Positions 34,586-43,181 of a stretch of 64,000 bases of DNA are shown piece after piece (within the stretch, counting starts at the first letter, position 1; every line of letters begins with the position of its first letter). The notes beneath the pieces are model-generated. The model saw nothing but the letters and a program-made list of their open reading frames with translations, was not told the DNA's origin and searched no databases. The position numbers and the translations under genes are program-made. Source of the DNA: Nocardioides sp. JS614 (GTDB lineage: Bacteria; Actinomycetota; Actinomycetes; Propionibacteriales; Nocardioidaceae); the NCBI RefSeq assembly GCF_000015265.1, contig NC_008699.1, positions 3,472,001-3,536,000 on the forward strand, written 5' to 3'.

Positions 34586-36070
34586 TCAGTTCTCCTTGCT
34601 GAGGGTCTGCCAGAGGTACACCTGCGCGTAGGAGCGCCAGGGCGACCAACGCCGAGCGAGGTCCGCCGCCGTCGACGGGTCCCGCCCGAGGCCGGTGAGC
34701 GCGTTGCGGATGCCGACGTCGGTCGGCAGGAAGACGTCCGGATCGCCGAGCGCCCGGAGCGCGATGTAGTCGGCCGTCCACGGCCCGATCCCGGGGATGG
34801 CCAGCAGCGCCCGGCGTACGTCCCCGCGGTCGGGACCGCGGTCCAGCGCGATGTCCCCGGAGGCGACGGCGTGGCACAGTGCGATCAGCGCCCGGCCGCG
34901 GGAGCGCGGCATCGGCAGCTCCTCGGGCGCCAGCCCGGCCAACACGTCGGGGTCCGGGAACAGGTGGGTGAGCGTGCCGTCGGGTCGCGTCACCGGGCGT
35001 CCGTGCTGCGCGACGAGCCGCGCCGCGAGGGTGCGGGCCCGGGCCACGCTGACCTGCTGGCCGAGCACAGCGCGGACCGCGATCTCGTGGCCGTCGACGT
35101 GGCCGGGCACCCGCAGGCCCGGCCGGGCCCGCACGAGCGGCCCGATGACGGGATCGCCCGTGAAGGCGTCGGCGACGGCCACCGGGTCGCAGTCGGCGTC
35201 CAGCAGCCGGCGCACCCGCTCGGTGGCGGCGGCGGTGTCGCGGAGGTCGTCGAGCACGAACGTGGCGGTCGCGAACGCCGTCAGCCCGGACTGGACGACG
35301 TCGGGCACCTGCAGCCGGACGGTGCCGGTGCCATGCGGCAGGGCGAGCGTCCGCGCGTACCAGTCCGCGCCCGCCGCTTCGACGCCCGGCACGGCGCGGG
35401 TGGCGAGGAAGCCGAGCAGCGCCGACCCGTGGTACGGCGTCCGCACGGCCAACCGCATCGTGACGGTGCCGGTGGCGGCGCGGCCGCCGCGCCGCCCGCG
35501 CAGGTCGGTCGGGGACGCGTCGTACACCTCGCGGATCGTGTCGTTGAACTGCCGGACGCTGGAGAAGCCGGAGGCGAACGCGGCATCTGCGTAGGTCAGC
35601 TCGGTCGTCTCGATGAGCACGCGTGCGGTCTGCGCCCGCTTGGCCCGCGCCAACGCCAGTGGGCCGGCGCCGAGCTCGGCGGTGAGGATCCGGGTGAGGT
35701 GGCGGGGGGTGTAGCCGACCCGGCGGGCCAGCCCGTCGACGCCCTCCCGGTCCACGACACCGTCGGCGATCAGCCGCATCGCCCGGCCGGCGGCGGTGGC
35801 CGCGACGTCCCAGTCCGGGCTGCCGGGCGTGGCGTCCGGCAGGCAGCGCTTGCAGGCGCGGAAGCCCGCGGCCTGCGCGGAGGCCGCGCTCGGGTGGAAC
35901 GTGACGTTCTGGTACGCCGGGGTCCGGGCCGGGCACGAGGGCCGGCAGTAGATCCCCGTGGTGCGGACCGCGGTGTAGAAGACGCCGTCGAACCGGCGGT
36001 CGCGCGACTTGACGGCGCGATAGCAGGACTCGCGGTCCAGCCGATCGTCGCGCGTCTCGGTGCCGGTCAT
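34586..36070 (-). CDS. Fused Ada-type regulator / AlkA 3-methyladenine DNA glycosylase
   Basis: 494 residues from the ATG at 36070 (MTGTETRDDRL). Domains: an Ada N-terminal zinc domain (about 10-80) with FYTAVRTTGIYCRPSCPARTP and CKRC, where one Cys accepts methyl from phosphotriesters; an AraC-type helix-turn-helix (about 90-190, YTPRHLTRIL, SGFSSVRQFN); an AlkA N-terminal domain; and a helix-hairpin-helix glycosylase domain with IPGIGPWTADYIALRALGDPD and a catalytic Asp. It probably senses methylation damage, activates its own operon and excises alkylated bases. Confidence 0.95.
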   Translation of the reverse strand: MTGTETRDDRLDRESCYRAVKSRDRRFDGVFYTAVRTTGIYCRPSCPARTPAYQNVTFHPSAASAQAAGFRACKRCLPDATPGSPDWDVAATAAGRAMRLIADGVVDREGVDGLARRVGYTPRHLTRILTAELGAGPLALARAKRAQTARVLIETTELTYADAAFASGFSSVRQFNDTIREVYDASPTDLRGRRGGRAATGTVTMRLAVRTPYHGSALLGFLATRAVPGVEAAGADWYARTLALPHGTGTVRLQVPDVVQSGLTAFATATFVLDDLRDTAAATERVRRLLDADCDPVAVADAFTGDPVIGPLVRARPGLRVPGHVDGHEIAVRAVLGQQVSVARARTLAARLVAQHGRPVTRPDGTLTHLFPDPDVLAGLAPEELPMPRSRGRALIALCHAVASGDIALDRGPDRGDVRRALLAIPGIGPWTADYIALRALGDPDVFLPTDVGIRNALTGLGRDPSTAADLARRWSPWRSYAQVYLWQTLSKEN

Positions 36071-36130
36071 GGGACCATCCTGACCGACGCCACCGACCAC
36101 ATCTGGCGGGAATCGGACACGACCGTCAGC

Positions 36131-36298
36131 CTAGTGGCGCGTCTCGGAAGTTGTTGAACGGTTGGCGTTCTCAGGGTGGGTGCATCGCAAGGCGCCGGCG
36201 CGCCGCCATACCCGCTCGTCTCGCAAGCGTCGGCAACGCAGCGAGGTGCGTGCCATGTGGGCGCGAAGCGCCCAAGAACTTCTGGGACGCGGCACTGG
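36131..36298. repeat. Intergenic repeat element, copy A, closed by a long imperfect inverted repeat
   Basis: Lies between the divergent ada-alkA and LCP genes. The outer arms (36131-36161 and 36268-36298) pair over about 31 positions with scattered mismatches, several of them G-T. The inner ~100 bases share gapped homology with the element at 44443-44612: shared blocks GGGTGC, GCAAGGCG, CCGGCGCG, CATACC and 17 identical bases AGCGTCGGCAACGCAGC (36226-36242). A local hairpin GGGCGC-GAA-GCGCCC sits at 36259-36273. A frame runs through it but has no codon logic. Confidence 0.8.
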
Positions 36299-36373
36299 GA
36301 CAAGGCGGTCCGCCGACGCGCACGTACGCTGGACGTCCGTGGATCTCGGGAATCCTCTGGAAGGATCCCCGAC

Positions 36374-37477
36374 GTGCCCGACGCGCCGCCCCCTCATCAC
36401 CATCGCCGCACCATCCTGCGGGTCATCCTGGTCGCCGAGCTGGTGATGGCGGTGGTGACCGGGGCGACGGTCGTGTTCGCCTATCGCCACCTCAACGGCA
36501 ACATCGAGACGCTGCCGACGATCCAGCACCTCGTCGAGCCGCCCGCGGACGTGGCCGACGAGCCGCGCCAGCCGATCAACGTGCTCGTGATGGGCTCGGA
36601 CACCCGCGCCTGCGACGGGTGCGGCATCGACCAGGAGGCCGGCGAGGGCGGCTCGGACACGACGATCCTGCTGCACGTCTCGGCCGACCGAGAGCAGACC
36701 TACGGGCTGAGCCTGGCGCGCGACACGATGGTCAGCCGGCCTGCGTGCGAGGTGGACGGCGAGACCGTTCCCGCGGAGGACCCGGTCATCTTCAACGAGG
36801 CGTTCGCGGTCGGTGGTCCGCTGTGCACCGTGCTCCAGGTCGAGCACGTGACGGGCATCCACATCGATCACACCGTCGTCGTGAACTTCGCGGGGTTCGA
36901 GGACATGGTCGACGCCGTGCACGGCGTGGAGGTCTGCGTCCCCAAGCCGGTCGACGCCTACGGCATCCATCTCGAGGCCGGACGCCAGCTCGTGACCGGC
37001 CGCGACGCGCTCGGCTACGTGCGCGAGCGGCACGTGCTCTCCCCCAACTCCGACCTCGGCCGGATGAAGCGCCAGCAGGCGTTCATCGCGTCGATGGTCA
37101 AGCGGGTGATGTCCGCCGACACGCTCACGATGCCGAACCGGCTCTACAACTTCCTCGACGCCGCGACCAAGTCGATCCAGGTCGACAAGGACCTCGCGAG
37201 CCTCGGCAAGCTGGTCGACCTGGCCCAGCAGTTCAAGGGCGCGGACCTGAAGAAGATCAAGTTCGTGACCGTGCCGGTCGAGGAGTACCCCGCCGACCCC
37301 AACCGGCTCCAGTTCGCCCCGGACGCGAAGCAGCTGTGGGAGCTGATCCAGCACGACCAGCCGCTCGGCAAGTTCGCCAAGGGCGCGATCTCGGCCGACG
37401 ACAAGGTCGGCGACCTCGGCGGCGACCCGAACGACCCGGACGCGAAGGAACGGCTCGCCAACGGGCTGTGCGCCTGA
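36374..37477 (+). CDS. LytR-CpsA-Psr (LCP) family glycopolymer transferase
   Basis: 367 residues from the GTG at 36374, chosen because GGAAGGA precedes it and the earlier frame crosses the repeat element. A membrane helix at about 12-37 follows a His/Arg-rich N-terminus. The extracellular LCP domain has NVLVMGSDTR, GGSDTTILLHV, LARDTMV and GRDALGYVRERH. LCP enzymes attach teichoic acid, arabinogalactan or other polymers to peptidoglycan. The C-terminus ends soon after the domain. Confidence 0.93.
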   Translation: MPDAPPPHHHRRTILRVILVAELVMAVVTGATVVFAYRHLNGNIETLPTIQHLVEPPADVADEPRQPINVLVMGSDTRACDGCGIDQEAGEGGSDTTILLHVSADREQTYGLSLARDTMVSRPACEVDGETVPAEDPVIFNEAFAVGGPLCTVLQVEHVTGIHIDHTVVVNFAGFEDMVDAVHGVEVCVPKPVDAYGIHLEAGRQLVTGRDALGYVRERHVLSPNSDLGRMKRQQAFIASMVKRVMSADTLTMPNRLYNFLDAATKSIQVDKDLASLGKLVDLAQQFKGADLKKIKFVTVPVEEYPADPNRLQFAPDAKQLWELIQHDQPLGKFAKGAISADDKVGDLGGDPNDPDAKERLANGLCA

Positions 37478-37517
37478 CGGTTGGGCGGCCCGGGGCGGTC
37501 CCAGCCGCGCCCTGCGC

Positions 37518-38468
37518 TCACCCTCGGGCCGGGACCGGCGTGCGGGTTCGAGCACGCCACACGCGCGCGACGGCCAGTGCGGCGATGATGTCCCAGATCC
37601 CCCACCAGGCGGCGACCAGCGCCATCCCGCCGAGGCCGTCGAAGAAGCTGAACACCAGCAGCAGGCCCAGCCCGGCGTTGCGCACGCCGACCTCGAACGT
37701 CATCGCCTTCGTCGCGTCGCCGGGCAGCCGGAACACCCGGGCGATCGCGTAGCCGAGGCCGAGCGCGAGCGCGTCGTGGAGGAGGACCGCGATCGCGACC
37801 ACGCCGATCCAGGTGAGGAAGAGGTCGAAGTTCTTCGCGAGCGCCAGCAGGATCAGCAGCCCCAGGGCCGCGAACGCGAGCGGGCCCACGACCTTCCCGG
37901 AGCGGGAGGCGACCCGGGGCCACAGGTGGGCCGCCGTGATGCCGAGCACGAACGGGAGGCCGATCACCACGAGGACCTCGATCAGCATGTCGACCACGTC
38001 GAGGTCGATCGAGCGCATCATCGGGCCGCCGGTCGGGTGCAGGTTGCCCCAGAGCGCGAAGTTGAGCGGCATCAGCACGATCGCGAGCAGGTTGCTGACC
38101 GCCGTCATCGACACCGACAGCGCGACGTCGCCGCGGGCCTGGTGGGTCACGATGTTGGAGACGTTGCCCGGCGGGCAGCACGCGACCAGGATCATGCCGA
38201 GTGCGACCGACCCGCCCACCCCGAGCAGCAGGGTGAGCACGAACGTGATGGCCGGCAGGATCAGGAACTGCGCGCCCACGCCAACGGCGATCGCCTTCGG
38301 CCGCCGCGCCGCCCGCCTGAAGTCGTCGAGGGTCGTGTCGAGCGCGATGCCGAACAGGATGCAGGCGATGATGACGCGCAGCAGCATCCGGGAGCTCTCG
38401 TCGAACGCGATCTTGATGTCGTCGACGTTGTCGGCCATCGCGACCAGGGACAGCAACGGGTCATTCAC
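37518..38468 (-). CDS. Bile acid:sodium symporter (BASS) family transporter
   Basis: 316 residues with about nine hydrophobic segments. The family stretch ACCPPGNVSNIVTHQARGD is present, as is GVRNAGLGLLLV. Relatives move organic anions (bile acids, pyruvate, ketopantoate) with Na+. It is the last gene of the four-gene operon; its GTG overlaps the SDR stop (GTGA). It is probably the uptake route for the organic acid handled by the upstream enzymes, which is inference from context. Confidence 0.9.
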   Translation of the reverse strand: MNDPLLSLVAMADNVDDIKIAFDESSRMLLRVIIACILFGIALDTTLDDFRRAARRPKAIAVGVGAQFLILPAITFVLTLLLGVGGSVALGMILVACCPPGNVSNIVTHQARGDVALSVSMTAVSNLLAIVLMPLNFALWGNLHPTGGPMMRSIDLDVVDMLIEVLVVIGLPFVLGITAAHLWPRVASRSGKVVGPLAFAALGLLILLALAKNFDLFLTWIGVVAIAVLLHDALALGLGYAIARVFRLPGDATKAMTFEVGVRNAGLGLLLVFSFFDGLGGMALVAAWWGIWDIIAALAVARVWRARTRTPVPARG

Positions 38469-39205
38469 GGGTTCTCTCCTGTCCCGGCGCGCAGCCGACG
38501 GGTCATCAGGCGGGTGTAGGTCCGAGGGGCGTGCCTGCTCACCGCCCAGGCCAGGCGGGCCGTGCGACCCACGAGGACGACGTCGCGCCGTCCCTCGGCC
38601 GCATCGACGATGGCGTCGGCCACCTGCTCCGGCGTGAGCTCGGCGCCGGCGGTCGTGCGACGGTCGTACCCGGCCTGGTCGGCCACCCCCATGCCGCCGG
38701 TGACGAACGTCGGGTGCACGACCACGACGCGCACCCCTTGGGCAGCCAGCTCGGGACGCAGCGCGGTGAACAGGCCGGTGACCGCGTTCTTGGCGGCGAC
38801 GTACGCCGGGCGGCCGAGCACGGGCGCGAAGCCCGCCACCGACCCCACCAGCACCACGGTGCCCCGGGCCCGCCGCAACGCCGGCAACGCGGCCAGCAGC
38901 GGCCCCACGGCCGAGAAGTGGGTGCCGTCCATGACCCGCCGGTGGGTGGCGAGATCGTGGTCGTCGACGGTCCCGATCGCGGACAGGCCGGCGCAGAGCA
39001 CGAGCAGGTCCAGCCGCGGCAGGTCGCCCAGCGCCGCGCGGACCGCGTCCTCGTCGGCGAGGTCGCAGACCCGGGTGTGCGGACCGGGTGCCAGGTCGAG
39101 CCCCTGCACGGCGTACCCGCGCTCGATCAGCCGGTCGACGACGTGCCGGCCGATCCGGCCGCTCGCGCCGGTCACCATCGCCACCCCCGCCGATCCGGTC
39201 GCCAC
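38465..39205 (-). CDS. Short-chain dehydrogenase/reductase
   Basis: 246 residues from a GTG. TGASGRIGRHV binds NAD(P). The catalytic set is the Ser in LVGSVAGFAP and YVAAK. Asp in GLDLAPG after the second strand suggests preference for NAD. It starts one base after the epimerase stop and overlaps the transporter gene. Substrate unknown. Confidence 0.92.
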   Translation of the reverse strand: MATGSAGVAMVTGASGRIGRHVVDRLIERGYAVQGLDLAPGPHTRVCDLADEDAVRAALGDLPRLDLLVLCAGLSAIGTVDDHDLATHRRVMDGTHFSAVGPLLAALPALRRARGTVVLVGSVAGFAPVLGRPAYVAAKNAVTGLFTALRPELAAQGVRVVVVHPTFVTGGMGVADQAGYDRRTTAGAELTPEQVADAIVDAAEGRRDVVLVGRTARLAWAVSRHAPRTYTRLMTRRLRAGTGENP

Positions 39206-39206
39206 G

Positions 39207-40151
39207 TCAGCCCCGTCCCGACCGGCCCTGGCGGAAGACCTCGTAGGTCTCGCGGGTCGTCAGGGTCGGGAGCCCCGGGAAGTCGCGGCGCAGCCGGCTG
39301 TTGTCGAGCACCGGGCGGTGCAGCAGGAACTCCACCTGCTCGGGGCCGTAGCGGCCGACCCCGAGCCGCTTCATCGCGGCCAGCGCGGTCCGCACGACCA
39401 CGGCCGGCACCGCCACGACGCGGGTGCCCTCCACCGCGGCGATGTCGCGCAGCGTCATCACGCCGTCGCCCGCGAGGTTGTAGGTCCCGGTGCGCCGGGC
39501 CAGCACGCCGGCCACGACGATGTCGGCCACGTCCTCGTCCCAGATGAACGTGAACGGACCGTCGGTCTCGGCGAGCGTCATCACGATCCGCCCCGTGAAG
39601 AGCGCGGTGATCTGGTTGTCGGTGTGCGCGCCGAGGATGGTCCCCGGACGCAGCACCAGCTGCCCGAGCTCGGGATGCAGCCGACGGGCCCCCGCGAGCA
39701 GCGCCTCGACGGCGGCCTTGTGCCGGGAGTACGCGAACTCGTCGCTGCCGGGGACCGGGTGGTCCTCGGTGAGCAGGCGGCCGTCGTTGCGGGCGAGATA
39801 GCCGTACGCCGCGCCCGAGCTGGTCACGGTCAGGTGCCCGACGCCCGCAGCCAGGCAGCCGTCGACCACGCGCTGGGTGCCGCCGACCTCGATGTCCTCG
39901 AGCTCCGCCTCGGACATCCCCTTGGGGGGCTCCACGATCGCCGCGAGGTGCACCACCGCGTCGACCTCGTGCTCACCCATCAGAAGCGCCAGGTCGAGCC
40001 CACGCAGGTCTGCGGTCACGTAGGTGACCCCGGGGACGGGGTCGCGCGCGTCACGAACGTCGACCGACACGGTCCCGATCCCCCGGTCGGCCAGCCGGCG
40101 CACGACGAGGGAGCCGAGGTAGCCGGTGCCACCGGTCACGAGGACGGTCAT
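39207..40151 (-). CDS. NAD-dependent epimerase/dehydratase (extended SDR)
   Basis: 314 residues. TGGTGYLGSLV is the nucleotide-binding motif, HLAAIVEPP follows, the catalytic pair is in YSRHK, and VLRPGTILG is typical of the extended SDR family. It may act on a nucleotide sugar or, as in many catabolic clusters, on a hydroxy or keto compound. It lies six bases after the ThDP enzyme gene. Confidence 0.9.
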   Translation of the reverse strand: MTVLVTGGTGYLGSLVVRRLADRGIGTVSVDVRDARDPVPGVTYVTADLRGLDLALLMGEHEVDAVVHLAAIVEPPKGMSEAELEDIEVGGTQRVVDGCLAAGVGHLTVTSSGAAYGYLARNDGRLLTEDHPVPGSDEFAYSRHKAAVEALLAGARRLHPELGQLVLRPGTILGAHTDNQITALFTGRIVMTLAETDGPFTFIWDEDVADIVVAGVLARRTGTYNLAGDGVMTLRDIAAVEGTRVVAVPAVVVRTALAAMKRLGVGRYGPEQVEFLLHRPVLDNSRLRRDFPGLPTLTTRETYEVFRQGRSGRG

Positions 40152-40157
40152 CGCGGG

Positions 40158-41924
40158 TCAGCCCTTCGGCTCCTGGTGCATCTTCTTGAACGCTTGCAGG
40201 CCCGGCGCCCAGAGGTGCTCGACCTGGTCGACGTGCACCTGCACCACGGCGGCGCGGCCGCAGTCGCGGGCCCGCTCCAGCGCGGCCGGCAGGTCGGCCG
40301 AGTCGGTCACCAGCTCGCCGTGGGCTCCCATCGCCTCGCCCATCAGGTCGTAGCGGCAGGGCGCGAAGTCGGCGTACACGATCTGGTCCGCCGGCAGCGT
40401 GGTGTTGGTCAGCATCTTGTGCGCCACCGTCGCGATCGGGCGGGCCTGGATCTGCTGGCTCATCTTGACCATGCCCCACGCGCCGTCGACCAGGACCACG
40501 TAGACGATGGGCAGCCCGAGGCGCACCGCGCTCTCGACCTCGGTCGGGTGCATGCCGAACGCACCGTCGCCGATGAGCACGCAGACCCGCTGGTCGGGCG
40601 CCGCGACCGCGGCGCCGAGGGCCTGGCCCATGCCGGCGCCGAGCATGCCGAACTTGTACGTCGACAGGATGGTCCGCGGCACGTCGGCCGAGTGGTGGAA
40701 GTTCGACCACACGACCGTGTTGCCGCCGTCGAAGACCCACACGGTGTCGTCGGGCATCACCTGCTGCGCGACCGACGGCACGTGACCGGGGTGGACCGGG
40801 CTCCCGGGCTTGACCGCCTTGGCGAGCTTCGCCCGCTCGTCGGCGACCTTGCCGCGCCACACCTCGAGCCGGTCCCGGCGCGCGGCCAGCCCCGGGACCG
40901 TCCGCCGCTCCACCGCGTCGGCCAGGGCCCGGAGCGCCTCGCGGGCGTCGGCCAGGATCGCCAGGCTGACCGGCTTGTTGACACCCAGCCGCTCGTCGTC
41001 GACGTCGACCTGGATCGTCCTCTGCAGCGCCGGCGGCGCCCAGTTCGGCGCCTTGCCCCACCAGTCGGTCTCCCCCAGCCGGCTGCCGACGACCAGTGCC
41101 ACGTCGGCGGCGTTGCGGACCTCGTCGTTGACGCCCAGTGCCGTCATCGGGATGGCCTCGGGCCGGGCCTCCGACAGTGCGCCGCGGGCCGCCCAGCTGG
41201 TGGTCACCGGTGCGGCGAGCAGGCCGGCCAGCCGCGCGAGCTCGGCTTCCGCGCCGGCGTGGTAGACCCCGGAGCCGGCGTGGATCATCGGCCACTCGGC
41301 CTCGACGAGCAGCTGCGCGGCCTTCTCGACGAGGACCGGGTCGGGCTGCAGCGGCGTCGTACGCCGGTAGGACTCCGGCGCCCGCACCGCCCCGGCGTCG
41401 AGGCCGGTCGGCTGGTTGACGATGTTCTCGGGGACGTCGACGTGCACCACGCCCGGCCGGCCGCTGAAGCTCACCCGCAGCGCCCGCCGCAGGATCTCGG
41501 GCAGTCGGTCGGCGCTCGGCACGTGGCAGGACCACTTGGCCATCGGCGCCGTCACGGCGGTCTGGTCGAAGTTCTGGTAGGTGCCGCCGCGGTCGGGGTG
41601 GGTGATGCCGACCCGCCGGCCGCTGGTGATCAGCAGGATCCGGTTGCCCTCGCCCTGCTCGACGGCGACGCCGGGCAGCACGTTCGCGACGCCGGGGCCG
41701 TTGGAGGCCATGCAGACCCCGAGCCGTCCGCTGACCCGGGCGTAGGCGCCCGCCATGTGCGCCGCGGCCGCCTCGTGGCGCGGGGAGTGCAGCGTGATGC
41801 CCTCGTCGCCCAGCGCCCGGTAGAGCCCGAAGTACGTGCCGTCGATGATCCCGAACACCTGGTCGACCGCCTCGGCCGCCAGCATCTTGGCGATCAGCTG
41901 ACCACCGGTCAGGCCCTTGGCCAT
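40158..41924 (-). CDS. ThDP-dependent enzyme, acetolactate-synthase-like
   Basis: 588 residues from the ATG at 41924, with GGAGGAG upstream. The PYR domain has GIIDGTYFGLYRAL and the cofactor-activating Glu in SPRHEAAAAHMAGAYAR; SNGPGVANVL follows. The PP domain has GDGAFGMHPTEVES and then VVLVDGAWGMVK, where the usual LNN metal-binding asparagines are replaced by Val-Asp. It probably decarboxylates or ligates a 2-keto acid. It is not a normal biosynthetic IlvB: no IlvN is present and the neighbours are catabolic-looking. It is the first gene of the operon. Confidence 0.9.
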   Translation of the reverse strand: MAKGLTGGQLIAKMLAAEAVDQVFGIIDGTYFGLYRALGDEGITLHSPRHEAAAAHMAGAYARVSGRLGVCMASNGPGVANVLPGVAVEQGEGNRILLITSGRRVGITHPDRGGTYQNFDQTAVTAPMAKWSCHVPSADRLPEILRRALRVSFSGRPGVVHVDVPENIVNQPTGLDAGAVRAPESYRRTTPLQPDPVLVEKAAQLLVEAEWPMIHAGSGVYHAGAEAELARLAGLLAAPVTTSWAARGALSEARPEAIPMTALGVNDEVRNAADVALVVGSRLGETDWWGKAPNWAPPALQRTIQVDVDDERLGVNKPVSLAILADAREALRALADAVERRTVPGLAARRDRLEVWRGKVADERAKLAKAVKPGSPVHPGHVPSVAQQVMPDDTVWVFDGGNTVVWSNFHHSADVPRTILSTYKFGMLGAGMGQALGAAVAAPDQRVCVLIGDGAFGMHPTEVESAVRLGLPIVYVVLVDGAWGMVKMSQQIQARPIATVAHKMLTNTTLPADQIVYADFAPCRYDLMGEAMGAHGELVTDSADLPAALERARDCGRAAVVQVHVDQVEHLWAPGLQAFKKMHQEPKG

Positions 41925-41933
41925 GACTCCTCC

Positions 41934-41955
41934 TCTTGTGGCTGTGCCCACAAGA
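41934..41955. promoter_or_regulatory. Palindromic operator candidate upstream of the ThDP operon
   Basis: TCTTGTGG, six bases, CCACAAGA: perfect 8-bp arms, directly upstream of the ThDP gene's Shine-Dalgarno. It shares TTGTG/CACAA with a second site at 42010-42025. Likely bound by the divergent PucR-type regulator. Confidence 0.6.
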
Positions 41956-42009
41956 TAGGGGTCGCTCACGGCTGCCGTACTGTTCCTCCGCCTCAGAAGT
42001 CCCCTTCCG

Positions 42010-42025
42010 TTGTGACGCGCCACAA
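42010..42025. promoter_or_regulatory. Second TTGTG-N6-CACAA palindrome, at the pucR-type promoter
   Basis: TTGTG (42010-42014) and CACAA (42021-42025), centred 73 bp from the first palindrome. It falls between TTCCGT (42005-42010) and CAGACT (42028-42033), which are 17 bases apart and could be the promoter of the regulator gene. This suggests autoregulation. Confidence 0.5.
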
Positions 42026-42039
42026 TCCAGACTGTCCCC

Positions 42040-43146
42040 GTGTCCAAGTGGGATTCCATCGCCGACCTCATCGAGCGGGTGGTCGCCGCGCCCGACCTGA
42101 TCGACGACGTCGTCGAGGAGGTGCGCGCGTCGATCCGCGAGATCTCCGGCCTCGAGGCCTCCGACGTCGCCCGGCACACGCGGGCCCTGCTGGCCGCCGC
42201 GACCCGGGCGATCGCCTCCCGGCGCGGACCGACCGAGGCCGAGCTGTCCTTCGTCGAGGACCTCGCCGTCACCCGGGCCCGGCAGGGCGTGCCCATCCAT
42301 GCCGTGCTCTCGGCCATCCACGTCGCCGAGCGCCGGATCTGGGCGCGCGCCAAGGTCGCGGCCGCGCAGTCGGGCGTGGAGCCGGCGCTGGTCCTGGACG
42401 CCCGTGAGCTCTACGACGACTGGGCGCAGGAGGTGCGGGCGCGGCTGCTCCAGGCGCACCGCACCGTCGAGGCGACCGAGCGCGCGATCGACACCGATGC
42501 CGACACGGTACGGCGGCTCCTCCAGGGCGGCTCCGCAGCGTCACTGGCCGCCGCCGCGGCGGGGCTGCCCGCCACCGGCGTGCACGTCCTCGTGGCACCG
42601 CACCCCGACCTGGCCGGCCTCACCGCCGCCGTACGCCGGGCCCGGGTCGGCGTCGTCACCGACACCGAGGCCGAGACCATCGCCGTGGTCGGCCGGCTGC
42701 CCGGCGGGCTCGCGGGCGCCCCGGGCCCGGTGGGCGTCGCCGGACCGGGCCGGCCGGAGGAGGCCGCGACCCTGCGGCGGCTGGCGGCGGCGGCCGCACG
42801 GGCCGCGCAGGCGCGGGGGCGCACCGGCACCGTCGGCGTGGCCGAGGTCGCCACCCTCGCCGCCCAGCAGGACCGCGGCGACCTCGCCGCGCTGCTCGTC
42901 GAGCGCCACGCCGCGGCCGTCGACGGCCTCGGCCGGGTCGCCGACCACACCGTGGCGACCGTGCGGGCCTGGCTCCAGTGCGGCTGCGACGCGGAGCGAG
43001 CCGCGCGCGCGGAGTACGTGCACGCGAACACCGTGCGCAACCGGGTCGCCGCGCTCACCGCGGCGACCGGGTTGGACCCCCGCGACCCGTTCCAGGCCGT
43101 CGACCTGTGGTGGCTGTGCGTCACCTGGCAGGCGCGGCGCACCTGA
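42040..43146 (+). CDS. PucR-family transcriptional regulator
   Basis: 368 residues from a GTG with no Shine-Dalgarno. The N-terminal ~180 residues form a helical sensor-like region (PIHAVLSAIHVAERRIW). The C-terminal PucR-type helix-turn-helix is VRAWLQCGCDAERAARAEYVHANTVRNRVAAL. The divergent position and the shared palindromes point to control of the ThDP-epimerase-SDR-BASS operon, and perhaps of itself. A weak hairpin (43145-43161) follows. Confidence 0.88.
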   Translation: MSKWDSIADLIERVVAAPDLIDDVVEEVRASIREISGLEASDVARHTRALLAAATRAIASRRGPTEAELSFVEDLAVTRARQGVPIHAVLSAIHVAERRIWARAKVAAAQSGVEPALVLDARELYDDWAQEVRARLLQAHRTVEATERAIDTDADTVRRLLQGGSAASLAAAAAGLPATGVHVLVAPHPDLAGLTAAVRRARVGVVTDTEAETIAVVGRLPGGLAGAPGPVGVAGPGRPEEAATLRRLAAAAARAAQARGRTGTVGVAEVATLAAQQDRGDLAALLVERHAAAVDGLGRVADHTVATVRAWLQCGCDAERAARAEYVHANTVRNRVAALTAATGLDPRDPFQAVDLWWLCVTWQARRT

Positions 43147-43181
43147 CCGGCACAGCCGGTCGCCTGTCGCCCTGGCGCGGG

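Noticed and set aside
36176..36373. N-terminal extension of the LCP protein
   Set aside because: It runs through the repeat element, has no membrane or LCP features, and the GTG at 36374 has a good ribosome site.
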